Below, piece by piece: positions 26,501-33,655 of a stretch of 64,000 bases of DNA. The translations under genes and the position numbers were made by a program. Positions within the stretch are counted from its first letter, which is position 1, and each line of letters starts with the position of its first letter. The DNA is taken from contig NC_080572.1 in the NCBI RefSeq assembly GCF_030247185.1, forward strand, positions 39,533,383 to 39,597,382, in the 5' to 3' direction. This DNA is from Malaya genurostris. Taxonomy: Eukaryota; Arthropoda; Insecta; Diptera; Culicidae. The notes under the pieces were generated by a model. The model did no database searches and was not told where the DNA came from. It worked only from the letters and a program-made list of their open reading frames with translations.

Positions 26501-29500
26501 TTTTCGACACATCCATGCAGCGCGAAGTGCGTGGAATCCCGGACCACCTACGCTCTATGGAAATCCCAAAAATATTTTCAAGTAAGTTCAGGCATATTAA
26601 CTCTGAGAAAATGTTTTACACGGACGGATCGCGAATGGAAGAAGCGACAGGGTTTGGTATGTTCAACAATAATGTTTCGGCCTCATTCAAGCTTCAAGAA
26701 CCTGCATCTGTTTATATAGCAGAGTTAGCAGCAGTTCATTATAGCTTGAATGTAATCGTCACATTATCTCCAAACCATTATTTCCTCTTCACAGATAGTC
26801 TGAGTGCAATTGAAGCCATTCGCTCAAACGCTGCTGGCAAAAATGAACCGTTTTTCTTGGGTAAAATAAAACAGTGTCTGAACGACATATTGAATAATAA
26901 TTATCTAATCACAATAGTTTGGGTTCCGGCTCATTGCTCCATTCCAGGCAATGAAAGAGCCGATATTTTAGCCAAACGTGGTGCTATTGAGGGTGAAATT
27001 TATGAGAGACCGATTGCTTTCAACGAATTCTATAGCGCGTCTCGCCAAAGAACACTTGCCAGCTGGCAAGCTTCTTGGGATAAAGATGATCTGGGTCGGT
27101 GGATGCACTCAATTATTCCTAAAATATCGACAAAGGCATGGTTCAGGGGACTGGATGTGAGTAGAGATTTCATTCGTGTGATGTCCAGACTCATGTCCAA
27201 TCACTACACGTTAGATGCACATCTCCTTCGAATTGGACTTTCCGAGACTAATCATTGTGCTTGCGGCGAAGGTTACCGCGATATTGACCATGTTGTTTGG
27301 ACATGCGTAGAGTTTCGTGATGTCAGATCTCAACTAATAAATTCCTTGCGTACCCAAGGTAGACTATCCAATGTCCCAGTTCGCGACATTCTTGCTTGTC
27401 GTGACCTTCCATACATGAAACTTCTTTATCATTTCATTAAATCCATTGGAGTTCCAATTTAAATTTTATTTTATGTTAAACTGTTTTCTCTTCCATGAGT
27501 TCAACCAATAGCCAACTATAGGATATTGAATATAAGTGGTGAACTGATACAAACAATCCTGAAATAGTTATAAGATCATGTACAAAATAAATGTATTTTA
27601 TTTAATGTAATTTAAAATAGCAACTCGCTTGATAAAAACAGTGTTTAGATTAACTAATGAGTACCAACATACTAATATGATATTCGAAATGTATTAGGTT
27701 TAAACTACTATGTATTGTGGATGCCACGGCGAAGAAAAACTTATGTATATTGCCTATGAAATAAACGTATTTATGAAAAAAAAAAAAAAAGACTACGACT
27801 TGACTAAACTATTTGTATTTATGACTTTTCTGGCATGGTCATACTGACAATGGTAGTCATCTCAAATATAAGAACAAATAGTTAAACTCACAATTTCTAG
27901 TAAGGTGAAATTGCTCTTGAGCCTTGATATATGAGAAGCGAAATAGTTATTGCTACCATGTGAATATGTTCACAGTATAATAATGTTACCATAAATAGAT
28001 ACATGGTTTGATAGACGATTATGAAGTTTGAAAACACTATTCATGTTGTCCATATCAACAGAATTTATGTAGTAATCACATTATCGTGTATTTTTTGTTT
28101 TTTAATCGACTATGTATTTCATTTGTGCTGACTATACAAATTGTCAATAAACGAATTTTCTATGTTATTGTCACATAAAGTTACAATATAACAGAAAATT
28201 TCGTACGTGGGTCACATCAGTGATTGATATGAAAAAAATATTTTATATGATGACTTTGTGTAATTTGGTAGGTCTTGCAGGTGAGTAAAGTTTGTAGCCT
28301 TAATAGTTTCCGTCATTGAAATTCAATTTTTCAACCATTTTTCCGGCAACGGCTACGTTTTCCAGTGAAATCAACGTCTCGTATTCGATTTATTATTCAT
28401 TATCGGTCGCTGTAGAAATAACATCCAACATATCGCAGGTGGGTAGCGAGGTTTACATCTGGACTTGGCTATTAATTTCTTTCATGCTGCTCATTCCTGC
28501 TTCAGGAAAAAATCCACCGGACATCAAAGCCTTTGATCAACTGCTGCTACCAAACAATGCTCCTCAGTGTCCACGTTGCTATTCAACATTTCACTAGGCA
28601 TGCCATCATTTAATATGATGTGAAAATAAAATAAAATTCCATGAAACTATTTTGTTGTTCTTGTTCTAGAATTCAAATTCATAAAACTTTTTAACATTAG
28701 CTCATGTTTTGCTGATCTTCAGCATTGTTGAATCAACCACTGCCTTTAGTTTCGAAATAACTAGAAGTGAAATGTTAAAAATACCATGGCTCTGGTTATA
28801 GCGAAAAAGACAATGTAAATAAATATTCGGTCATGGTTAGCCTAACCATCTCAATCGTATTAGTTATTCATACAATATACTGTTCAATATTACTATTCTA
28901 GAGCCGATACCGTTTATAGTAAACATGAACTTGACTATTGTTGAAATCATCTGATTTAATAGTCGGCTGAAAACTACTATACTCGCATGGTCAGGTTGGC
29001 CCTCTATATAGTAACTGTTACCATAATATTTTTCTGAGTGTAGGAATAGTTTGGAATCATTTCGACGTTTAACAATTTTTGGATCGTTTTCGTTACCTTT
29101 CGTTTTAAATTTAAAATTTAACTGTGCAGTTAATTTGGAGAACTTAAAATAAAACAAAAAAAAAGAATTGTTACTATTTAGGCATTGGCCCTTCTTAAAA
29201 CAAAATGCAGAACCAGAGATGCCATTTATACAGATTTATCTGTATTGTACACACTTAAATTGGATTACCGACCTCAGCTGTTCAAATCTCGGTAAGTGAT
29301 TTTATCGGTAAAATTCACGTTTTATCACTGTGGTACCTTGAGGTACTGCTGTCAACAAATGTTCATTTGTGCTGATATATCAGTAGAATGGAAATATTCG
29401 GTAGTTCGGCTGTTCAAAACTCGTCAAAAGAGGCAAGAATTACCGAACGAAATTAAGTGTGTATAGTTTTTTGCGTTCACATACTGACAAATTACAGATT

Positions 29501-32500
29501 TTATACAATTTTTCTAAATTTAATACAGATTTGTAAAGGTTCATAAAAAATGAGAAGTAAAAAGTTATACTTTTCTCTCTGAGTATCTGTTAGTATTAGA
29601 TTGCAGTACTTCTTTAAAAGTTTATTAATCAACGGACAAATCACATGTTAAAATGGAAATCTTTTGCGCAAATATTTGATGATGAACACTGATAAACATT
29701 TATATTAAAATTTTAAACCTATTTGAACTGATTCATTTTATTAGTAAAGAGAGCAGATACGTATTTTCTATGAAAATATCTGGCATCTCTGTGCACAGTC
29801 GATGAAGCACACACACACACACTCAACAGTGCTACTAGATTTGCCACAATGGTTATTTCATTAGTATTTAACACGCTCTTTCTGGTAATATTTGATGCCG
29901 AAACAGTTTTATTGAAATATAAATATCATCAATACTTGTTGATGATAATTTGAAGAAGGAAAACAATTTTTTTTGTAACAATCTGAGAAAACTTGGCAAC
30001 TTTGCAAAACCAAATGAGATGAAAAAGAAAGCGCAATCAAATGAACTAAGTCAAAAACTTTCATCTCATATTATTAAAGACTTTTATTGCTTGTCGGGTA
30101 ATTTTTGAATTTTTAATCGTTAATTAAAAAAGTGGCAAGTAAACATTACTAATTACGACGTAATCCAGCATTCAATAGTGGTGTAATCGTGCGAAATAGT
30201 GATCATGTTTTGAGTCGAATCGATTAGTAGATATTCAGAAACATGGCGAACTGTAAATCTTGAGACGAGAATGTGTCCTAAATTGAAAAGTGAGTTTGTT
30301 TTAACTGAAAAAAAAAAAACGATCACGGAAGAATTTAAAACCATTTTTTCCAATGAGAAAGTGTTACAATAGCTTGAATAATCATTTTAAAACATTCTAT
30401 AGTTTGGTACCTTGTAAGATATTATTCATGTTCACAGTAATGAGGTGAAGGGATGAGATGACAATAGGAGCTCAGATGAAATAGGGAGCCGTTACCCTAC
30501 TTTATAGAAAAATGAATCCCGTAGTTATTTTTCCGGATTTACAGACTTTTGCAGTCCTGTCTGAAGATATTCGAATTTTTGACATGGTATCTCTGGAATA
30601 GTTCAACTAATACGACCGGTTACTAATATTCAGAAGTGAAAAAGCAGTATATCAGTTTTATTCGTATTGACGTCCTCCAGTTATGTCCCTGACATTACCC
30701 ACCCGCCTTTTTGTAATATTATTCACGCAGGAGCGCCATCTTAGGTCGTTTCTTTGTTTCCGATAGAGTAATACAAATTCGTAAAATCTAGTGAGTCAGT
30801 TGGAGTCGATGGTTGTACAGAGAAGCAAACATAATTTCTAGTAAAAGTGAAACACATTTTAGTCTTAAACTTACCTATTTTATTTACTACTTACACTGTT
30901 TCCCTATTCCAGCGGTAATTTGACAACGTACAAGGAACTCTGCAGTCTTGCTTCGGACCTGAATCAACCGGAAATGATCTACCAGTTCATGCAGTTGGCG
31001 AACCATAATGCCACCTGGAACAGTAAGTTGGGTGCAGCATTCGGACTACAGTCGATTTCGAAATCGGCCAAGCTGAAGATGGAACCATATCTCGGAAAGA
31101 TAGTCCCGCGACTGTTTCGATATAAGTATGATCCAACGCCCAAGATTCAAAATTCGATGATCAGTATCTGGGATTCGGTAGTCAGTGATTCGAAGGCAAC
31201 GGTTGAAGCTTACTACTGGGAAATTCTGGAGGATGTCAGTAAGAATTTGACCTCTCCGGAATGGCGAACTCGCATTGCCTGCTGTTTGGCGGTGCGAGAT
31301 TTGATCAAGAGGAACGCTGGATTGAAACTACGATGTGATGAGATGACCAAGAAACATGACGATACAGAACGTATGGAAGTAGATGAAAAAGTGGTTCCAG
31401 AACCGGAGCTCGTTTTTCTGTGGAGTCAGTTGTTTCGAGTAATGGACGATATTCACGAAGGAACTCGTTTGGCTGCTGAAGGGACGGCCGGTGCGCTGAG
31501 TAAGGTTTGTGTTGCTGCAGCATCAAGCGATCACTCTAAATCCGGATTGAATGTGTCGGGTTCGATCATTCCATTGTTTCTGGAGACAGGAGTTACGAAT
31601 ACGGTGGTGGAGATTCGAAAGCTAAGCATCAAAACTCTGTCGGATTTGATCGATTCGGCCGGTTCGTTGATTATGCCTCATTTAACATGTTTGGTACCAT
31701 GTTTGTTGCGGGCTACTGGAGAACTGGACTCGGCGAAGCTGTCCTATCTATCAACGATGATGGCTGGTCAGGGTGGCACTCAGGAAGTCGTAGATTCCAT
31801 GAGAGCTGAAGCGGCCAAGCAACATTACACAATGGAAACTTTAACCAAGTGTATTAGACACATTGATTATGGCACTCTGGAAAAAATGACTCCAGCCGTA
31901 CTGGATGTAATGAAGACTGGTGTCAACCTGGGTACGAAAGTGGCTTGTGCTCATTTCGTATGCTTAATTAGTATTCAACTGGGATCTGAAATGCAACCAC
32001 TAACAAGCAAATATTTAGGTTCATGCTTTAGTGGCCTATCGGATAGGAACGCTACGGTTCGAAAATATTTCGCGTCCGCTATTGGCCACTTGATGGGAAC
32101 GGCAAAGGAACAATCTATTGTCCGTCTATTTGCCAAGCTCCAGGAGCTTTATTTCGAACAGCCAGCCAACCGTGCTGTTCCGTTGACCATTCAAGCTATC
32201 AATAAGCGTCATCAAGAAATTCTCAAAGACTATTCTTCCAATGTGCTACCGCTCATGTTCTTTGCCATGCATGAAGGGGTAACTGAGGAGAACAAATCCA
32301 CCAATGAACTGTGGCAAGAGCTGTGGCATGAGATAAATACGGGTGACTCGGGATTACGCATGAATTTACCAGCGATCCTAGAGATTTTGGAAAATAAATT
32401 GAATGATCCTTCGTGGTTGCTGAAGGCACAGGCAGGAAACGCAATCAGTACTTTGGCCACCAAACTTAGCAGCAATCTGGATGATGAGGTACGACATAAG

Positions 32501-33423
32501 TTGATTGATTTGATTTTAGCAAACATCTCTGGAAGAACATTCCATGGCAAGGAAAAACTGCTGCAAGCGTTGGCTAGTTTATGTAAGAATTTGAAAAAAG
32601 ACACTAATCATTACACGAGAATTATCGATGGCGTGATGAAGGAGTGTCGCAAGGAGGAACCGGTCTATCGGACACACGCACTGAAATCACTAGGAAATAT
32701 CCTGGACGAGCTGAAGGAAGATCGATTTGAGGAGGTATACAATATGGTTTGGCATTTGCTTGACAAGCAGGATCTCTCGGATGGGGATAAGGACGACAAA
32801 GAGGTGATTTCTTCAGACGAGAAAAACAAGCAAATGTTAATTTTTGTCAACCTAAAAGAGACAGTGTGCGAAACGTTGGGGAAAGCATGGCCCGAGCATT
32901 CGATGGAAACGCAGAATCGCTATCAGGCAAAGTTTGTGGAGAAGTGTGTGCAGTGCTTGAAGTTAAACACCAGGCAGGTGCAGATTTGTCTTTTGCAATC
33001 ACTAGCGAGATTTCTTGAGAGATTAAATCTATTAAAAATGGAGGAGACTATAGTCGTAGAAGAAAACAAAGAGAAAAAGGCAAAAGTGGATTCAGAGAAT
33101 CGGGAGATTTTGGAGAATATTTGTAAAACCGTTTTATCAGCTATTGTTGATGTGGCGGGTTAGTTTCACGTCGTTACAATCAATGGTGTTGCGATTACAG
33201 CGGTTGTTTTTTTTCAGGAATTCCTCACACGGGACTGAAGAAGGAGGCACTCAACATTATGCTGATCTTGATTAATAAATTGAAAACAAGGGATTGTTTG
33301 GCTAACGGTCCCGAGCTGGTATTAGTGCGACAGACATTCGAACAGATTTCGATCGTGTTACAGAAAGACGCAGCACCGGAGATAAAATGTCGACTGAAGG
33401 ATATTGAGGATAAGTTGAAGTAA
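5532..33423 (+). CDS. ECM29: Proteasome adaptor and scaffold protein ECM29
   Basis: Nine exons join in frame: 5532-5559, 5671-5915, 5971-6089, 6140-6523, 6601-6864, 6923-8856, 8922-9105, 30913-33158, 33218-33423. All introns are GT-AG. The product is 1869 aa, close to the human protein (about 1845 aa). ECM29 is a large HEAT-repeat protein that binds and stabilises or remodels the 26S proteasome, linking core and regulatory particles and some compartments. Recognisable conserved blocks are ELLERVLLRLG near the N terminus, VRKKVMEILTHINKRLKS, GVLGKAP before the giant intron, TTYKELCSLASDLNQP after it, and WNSKLGAAFGLQSI. The ATG at 5532 is chosen because exon 1 joins exon 2 in phase with the family N terminus. 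Helical repeat structure runs throughout. Intron 7 is 21.8 kb and full of transposons, yet both exon edges are intact. It is convergent with the CARS2 gene. Confidence 0.96.
9106..9524. other. Intron sequence, no gene seen
   Basis: AT-rich intron sequence. A short inverted pair (aatttctacgtt near 9493 and aacgtagaaatt near 9573) spans into the following repeat. Nothing else is recognised. Confidence 0.4.
9525..9724. repeat. 200-bp direct repeat, left copy (target duplication)
   Basis: Begins tgtcagcag and ends tttctcgtatc. By eye it is identical over its full 200 bp to 12387-12586. The two copies exactly bracket a LINE, so this is read as a very long target-site duplication. Confidence 0.85.
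9725..12386 (+). mobile_element. 5'-truncated LOA/R1-like LINE with RNase H
   Basis: A non-LTR retrotransposon fragment. Broken frames at 9940-10401, 10325-11038, 11010-11261, 11153-11620 and 11669-11878 give reverse transcriptase (GCPQGGVLSPLLWNLVADSL and the active site GFADDYHIL near 10245), then RNase H (FTDGS, AEIYAI, CSDSQAALKAL, FIWVPGHSGITGNEWADELA) and a C-terminal Cys/His region. At least three frameshifts separate the pieces, so it is not functional. The PQGGVLSPLLW block and presence of RNase H suit the LOA/Loner/R1 group; the exact clade is uncertain. The 5' half (ORF1, endonuclease) is missing. The element ends in a short repeat (tgattcctgattcc) rather than poly(A). Confidence 0.88.
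11940..12203 (+). repeat. Three imperfect repeats in LINE 3' UTR
   Basis: Three related units near 11943, 12090 and 12158 share a cagattgtt...catcc...ggg...ttacttctgct pattern. They lie after the last coding remnant, so they belong to the LINE 3' UTR. Confidence 0.6.
12387..12586. repeat. 200-bp direct repeat, right copy (target duplication)
   Basis: Matches 9525-9724 base for base as far as I can read. The LINE ends immediately before it and unrelated intron sequence (cgccgtgacgg) follows it. Confidence 0.85.
12587..14380. other. Intron sequence with a dispersed repeat fragment
   Basis: No gene seen. The part from about 13105 to 13322 resembles 59095-59275 (shared blocks such as tgatatgttgaatgtgatg and ttgctgaactgaagatt), so it belongs to a dispersed repeat. 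The remainder is AT-rich with no long inverted repeats that I could confirm. Confidence 0.45.
14395..14645 (+). mobile_element. LINE 3'-end fragment with target duplication
   Basis: A 251-bp severely 5'-truncated insertion ending in poly(A) at 14638-14645. It is flanked by identical 14-bp copies actctggtggatga at 14381-14394 and 14646-14659. Its gcgggccttcgtagcctggg block matches the 3' region of the minus-strand LINE (about 15705-15750, inverted), so it is the 3' UTR of a related LINE. Confidence 0.85.
14660..15283. other. Intron sequence, no gene seen
   Basis: AT-rich sequence with short open frames only. No conserved motif or clear repeat. Confidence 0.4.
15284..15474. mobile_element. Partial dispersed repeat (CTTTCTCA-type element)
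   Basis: Shares the series caatcactgtgaa, gaccgatgcccgg..ggtcgagtgtcata, actcagcac, and ggctgaaccgattt with the complete element at 55756-56674. It is cut off by the poly(T) end of the LINE at 15475. Confidence 0.6.
15475..18656 (-). mobile_element. 5'-truncated I-type LINE, minus strand
   Basis: Poly(T) at 15475-15491 is the poly(A) tail on the minus strand. A 3' UTR follows to about 16067 and then a long open ORF2 part. The 5' edge (18656) corresponds to the middle of ORF2 of the complete LINE at 21767-27790, so ORF1 and the endonuclease are missing. No clear target duplication was found because both edges are T-rich. Belongs to the same family group as the complete LINE but is clearly diverged from it. 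Confidence 0.9.
16068..18656 (-). CDS. LINE ORF2 fragment: reverse transcriptase and RNase H
   Basis: An uninterrupted 862-codon frame. It starts within the pre-RT region (MSTLWNTARRMRN), carries the reverse transcriptase blocks (SYRPIAMLSCIRKLFEKMI, FGFRRGKGTNDCLALL, ASVFLDIKGAFDSV, GLPQGSCLSPLLYNFYVN, active site LADDS), then RNase H (FYTDGSNINEST, VAELAAIQY, VTDSLSSIEAL, VWVPSHCSIPGNEKADLLAK) and a C-terminal CxC-H-C knuckle (CTCGDGYQDIEHVVWSC). The AP endonuclease domain is absent, so it could not retrotranspose by itself. The absence of stops suggests a fairly recent insertion. The start Met is that of the fragment, not a natural start. Confidence 0.88.
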   Translation of the reverse strand: MSTLWNTARRMRNHNTTNESEEYSNRWIFDFAKKVCPDSVPEQKITRAATPNTNESPFSMVELSLALLSCNNKAPGLDRIKFNLLKNLPDPAKRRLLNLFNKFLTGNIVPHDWRQVRVIAIQKPGKPASDHNSYRPIAMLSCIRKLFEKMILFRLDNWVETNGLLSDTQFGFRRGKGTNDCLALLSTEIQMAFARKEQMASVFLDIKGAFDSVSINILSEKLHQHGLSPVLNNFLHNLLSEKHMYFAHGDLSTIRFSYMGLPQGSCLSPLLYNFYVNNIDECINTSCTLRQLADDSVVSIIGPKAADLQGPLQDTLDNLSSWALQMGIEFSTEKTELVVFSRKREPAQLQLQLGGETIAQAFTFKYLGVWFDSKGTWGCHIRYLKQKCQQRINFLRTITGTWWGAHPGDLIRLYQTTILSVMEYGCFCFRSVANTHFIKLERIQYRCLRIALGCMQSTHTMSLEVLAGVLPLKNRFWDLSYRLLIRCDILNPLVIENFERLVELNSQTRFMSLYFDYMAQNINPSSFVSNRAHFLDTSDSTVFFDTSMREEIHGIPDHVRPRVAPNIFYNKFRTVNCEKVFYTDGSNINESTGFGIFNQNITASYKLSDPASVYVAELAAIQYTLEIIETMPKDHYFIVTDSLSSIEALRAMKPGKYPPYFLGKIREHLRTLSERSYLISLVWVPSHCSIPGNEKADLLAKVGALEGDIYERPICFNEFFSISRQKTLESWQTSWTNDELGRWLHSIIPKVSTKPWFKGMNMSRDFIRVMSRLMSNHYTFNAHLRRIGIVENGLCTCGDGYQDIEHVVWSCVEYRDARSKLLESLRARGRPPEVPVRDVLASRDSSYMLLIYQYLKHIDIQV
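18657..18951. other. Intron sequence, no gene seen
   Basis: Unassigned AT-rich stretch between the LINE and the inverted-repeat end at 18952. Confidence 0.4.
19331..20255 (+). mobile_element. Tc1/mariner-superfamily transposon with 176-bp inverted ends
   Basis: Flanked by TA (19329-19330 and 20256-20257). The arms 19331-19506 and 20080-20255 are near-perfect inverted copies, starting aagggtgattttttaagag. The right arm includes the last codons of the transposase gene, so the left arm is an inverted copy of the 3' end, replacing the element's original 5' end and the transposase N terminus. Confidence 0.9.
19489..20148 (+). pseudogene. Tc1-like transposase, N-terminally truncated
   Basis: A 219-codon frame with the catalytic core of a Tc1/mariner-superfamily transposase: first Asp in FSDEAHFW (residue 17), second in FQQDGATCHTA (residue 110), third in SCDLTPLDYFLWG (residue 147), giving 36 residues between the second and third. 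The usual N-terminal paired/HTH DNA-binding region (about 100 or more residues) is absent because the 5' side was replaced by an inverted copy of the 3' end. The frame is otherwise open, but the product would lack DNA recognition. The first Met is internal, not the native start. Confidence 0.85.
20404..21624 (+). mobile_element. TA-flanked CACTNAGAAAA element, copy B
   Basis: The right end tttttctgagtg (ending 21624) is followed by TA at 21625-21626, which is immediately the left TA of copy C, so the two copies sit head to tail. The left edge near 20404 is degenerate (acagtaaccgcaacgtgc matches cagtaaccgcaacctg-type start of copy C) and is set by alignment. It is shorter than copy C and lacks most of the internal coding-like tract. 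No transposase. Confidence 0.65.
21940..22075 (+). promoter_or_regulatory. Imperfect cacagaggtgc repeats in LINE 5' UTR
   Basis: About seven variants of cacagaggtgc or ataaaggtgc recur every 15-20 bp between 21949 and 22060. A separate duplication, agactgccaattggaaa, occurs at about 22265 and 22287. Such iterated motifs in a LINE 5' UTR may form the internal promoter; this is inference. Confidence 0.45.
22464..23777 (+). CDS. LINE ORF1, nucleic-acid-binding Gag-like protein
   Basis: 437 aa. Residues about 195-255 hold a run of zinc knuckles: CTNCKKFGHTATYC (CX2CX4HX4C), CIKCQGPHKDNLC and CVYCGESPHDDLSVC, typical of the ORF1 proteins of I/R1/Jockey-group LINEs, which package the RNA into a particle. 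The N-terminal part (residues 30-190) is the region that in this family forms an RRM-like fold. The C-terminal third is basic and Ser/Pro-rich. The stop overlaps the ORF2 start by 8 nt (ATGGATAA, 23770-23777). Confidence 0.9.
   Translation: MDDLMEDHPNPIPDTSKSLNTPRAKHYPQGTTGPWIVYLRKKEKILNLMQITKDLTSHFSEVKEICKVNRDKIRVVVNDLKQANDIVTCKLFAIEYRVYIPSKEVEIDGVVTEASLTADDLLKNGVGRFKNSMLEGVKILECKQLYSASIVDGKKSYRPSDSFRVTFAGSALPSHVYIDKIRLPVRLFVPHVMNCTNCKKFGHTATYCSNKSKCIKCQGPHKDNLCDKDVEKCVYCGESPHDDLSVCAAFKLRKDKMKLSLKARSKRTYAEMLKTVIHVSPLETENGFSNLAEPEESDSDGNSEDTSFVTPQGSVKRRLTNHKIPKKTPKIIPSKKDPRVKAKKPNLKPKTVPPGLSNSQTNPGTSSRKDNNPVGSISHSPTGLLKFSEIVEWIFAAFNISEPLKTIITAFLPIARTFLKQLSAQWPALTGFVSFDG
23770..27462 (+). CDS. 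LINE ORF2: AP endonuclease, reverse transcriptase, RNase H
   Basis: 1230 aa from the ATG at 23770, chosen over the upstream TTG at 23758 because it sits in the ATGGATAA overlap with the ORF1 stop. Order: apurinic-like endonuclease (residues 10-230; LQWNCRSI, CETWL, GDFNSHG near 141, HGSDHLPI), reverse transcriptase (about 470-760; SYRPIAMLSCIRKLFEKII, FGFRRNKGTNDCL, ASVFLDIKGAFDSV, GLPQGSCLSPLLY, active site LADDG near 660), RNase H (about 945-1080; FYTDGS, IAELAAVHY, FTDSLSAIEAI, VWVPAHCSIPGNERADILA) and a C-terminal zinc knuckle (CACGEGYRDIDHVVWTC). All catalytic motifs appear present, so the protein could be active. It nicks target DNA and reverse-transcribes its own RNA. Confidence 0.95.
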   Translation: MDNLSSAANDSITVLQWNCRSIMPKLDSFKVLLHSQKCDVFALCETWLTSNIALNFNDFNIIRLDRDSPYGGVLLGIKKCYSFYRLNIPSTSSIEVVACQINIKGKDICIASVYIPPRAQVGQRQLNEIVEALPAPRLILGDFNSHGMMWGSVYNDSRSSLIYNICDNFSMTVLNMGSMTRIPRPPARPSALDLSLCSTSIRLDCTWKVFPDLHGSDHLPIIISISSNKGIANSVNIPYDLTKNIDWIKYQSNISSVLTSMEELPPLEEYDFLVCSILEAAEQAQTKRFLGPSSNRRPPNPWWDKECSDAKHAKQNAFKTFLKRGGGTPQNFEKFLVLETKYKNILRVKKCSYWRHFVEGLSRETSMSTLWNTARRMRNRNVGNESEEYSNRWIFDFARKVCPDSVPTHSIVRESSSNDDSIDSPFSMMEFSIALMSCNNNAPGLDRIKFNLVKNLPDLAKRRLLELFNKFLEQNIVPPDWRQVKVIAIQKPGKPASNHNSYRPIAMLSCIRKLFEKIILRRLDTWVETNGLLSDTQFGFRRNKGTNDCLALLSSDIQIAFAQKQQMASVFLDIKGAFDSVSIDVLSDKLHQHGLPAVINNYLHNLLSEKRMHFSHGDLATIRISYMGLPQGSCLSPLLYNFYVNDIDSCLVTPCTLRQLADDGVVSVTGSKAIDLQKPLQDTLDKLSVWAVHLGIEFSAEKTELVVFSKKHDPAQLQLHMMGRIIEQVLTFKYLGVWFDSKCTWGGHIRYLITKCQQRVNFLRTITGSWWGAHPQDLIKLYQTTILSVMEYGCVCFRSAANSHIIKLERIQYRCLRIALGCMHSTHTMSLEVLAGVLPLKDRFWELSSRLLIRCDVLNPMVINNFERLVELRSQTKFMTVYFNHMSQEINPSRYIPIRVSLLNVPDSTLFFDTSMQREVRGIPDHLRSMEIPKIFSSKFRHINSEKMFYTDGSRMEEATGFGMFNNNVSASFKLQEPASVYIAELAAVHYSLNVIVTLSPNHYFLFTDSLSAIEAIRSNAAGKNEPFFLGKIKQCLNDILNNNYLITIVWVPAHCSIPGNERADILAKRGAIEGEIYERPIAFNEFYSASRQRTLASWQASWDKDDLGRWMHSIIPKISTKAWFRGLDVSRDFIRVMSRLMSNHYTLDAHLLRIGLSETNHCACGEGYRDIDHVVWTCVEFRDVRSQLINSLRTQGRLSNVPVRDILACRDLPYMKLLYHFIKSIGVPI
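29041..29213. other. Spacer, nothing recognised
   Basis: Short AT-rich region between copy C and the next inverted-repeat element. Confidence 0.35.
29214..29791. mobile_element. Probable 578-bp element with cagagatgcc ends
   Basis: Starts cagagatgccatttatacagattt and ends atctggcatctctg, an inverted 10-bp pair with further partial match. The flanking 8 bases (tgcagaac and tgcacagt) agree only partly, so the target duplication is weak. No ORF. Similar cagagatgcca or cagagttgcca starts occur at 18952, 38907 and 47520. Confidence 0.5.
29792..30912. other. Intron sequence before ECM29 exon 8
   Basis: No gene seen. Contains a short (ac)n run at about 29811-29822 and the right end of the tentative outer inverted-repeat element near 30460-30599. 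The last 40 bases form a normal pyrimidine-rich acceptor. Confidence 0.45.
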
Positions 33424-33528
33424 AAGTTTGTGGATTCAAGAATGAAAAATGTCGAGTCTCGCAAGTACTCATCTCATAATGTTTCAATGCTTATTTACTT
33501 CATTTACTTTATTGTGAATCTACGATTG

Positions 33529-33534
33529 AATAAA
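33529..33534 (+). terminator. Polyadenylation signal AATAAA for ECM29
   Basis: AATAAA lies 106 bp after the ECM29 stop codon, in the 232-bp gap to the convergent CARS2 stop. Confidence 0.65.
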
Positions 33535-33655
33535 TTTCATTCTTTACAACGAATCCACAAAATATTGAAGGTTAGGAAATTTTGAGAACTTCCCTAAATT
33601 GTTAAATTGCAGCAGTATTTTTCCCGGTATATTTATCGCTAACCTAAAACCTCGA

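Larger units (their letters stand above)
21767..27790 (+). mobile_element. Complete I-superfamily LINE (6.0 kb), both ORFs open
   Basis: Flanked by gactacgact at 21757-21766 and 27791-27800 (up to 13 bp if the A residues are counted). Begins atcatcattcagt, a typical start for LINEs of this group, followed by a 697-bp 5' UTR, ORF1 (22464-23777), ORF2 (23770-27462), a 328-bp 3' UTR with AATAAA at 27760-27765, and poly(A) at 27776-27790. No stop or frameshift in either ORF. RNase H in ORF2 and the CCHC-type ORF1 place it in the I group broadly; the exact clade is not certain. It appears structurally competent. Confidence 0.92.
21627..29040 (+). mobile_element. TA-flanked CACTNAGAAAA element, copy C, split by a LINE
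   Basis: Starts cactgagaaaag (21627) and ends tttttctgagtg (29040), with TA at 21625-21626 and 29041-29042. The element proper is 21627-21766 plus 27801-29040; the complete LINE occupies the middle with a short target duplication. The segment 28240-28610 (read on the minus strand) contains the coding-like tract shared with copy A, including a block resembling SLEN[IV]A.AGK.VEKLNFNDG. It is disrupted by stops here. The function of the tract is unknown. Confidence 0.75.
18952..30599. mobile_element. Possible outer inverted-repeat element split by nested insertions
   Basis: The sequence from 18952 (agagatgccaagtctgcag, then catttttctg..atagggtaa..ccctatctcatc near 19098-19130) has an inverted counterpart at 30460-30599 (ggtatctctgg preceded by ccctactttatagaaaaatg). 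Everything between includes a Tc1-like transposon, two tandem TA elements, a LINE and another inverted-repeat element. The inverted match is imperfect and the interior is unassigned, so this outer element is tentative. Confidence 0.35.
9106..30912 (+). other. ECM29 intron 7 (21.8 kb, transposon-filled)
   Basis: The donor gtaagt follows exon 7 (ending 9105) and the acceptor ttccag precedes exon 8 (30913). The other introns of this gene are roughly 50-110 bp. Most of the length is explained by LINEs and DNA transposons listed separately. The host-gene reading frame is uninterrupted across the junction (phase 2). Confidence 0.93.
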
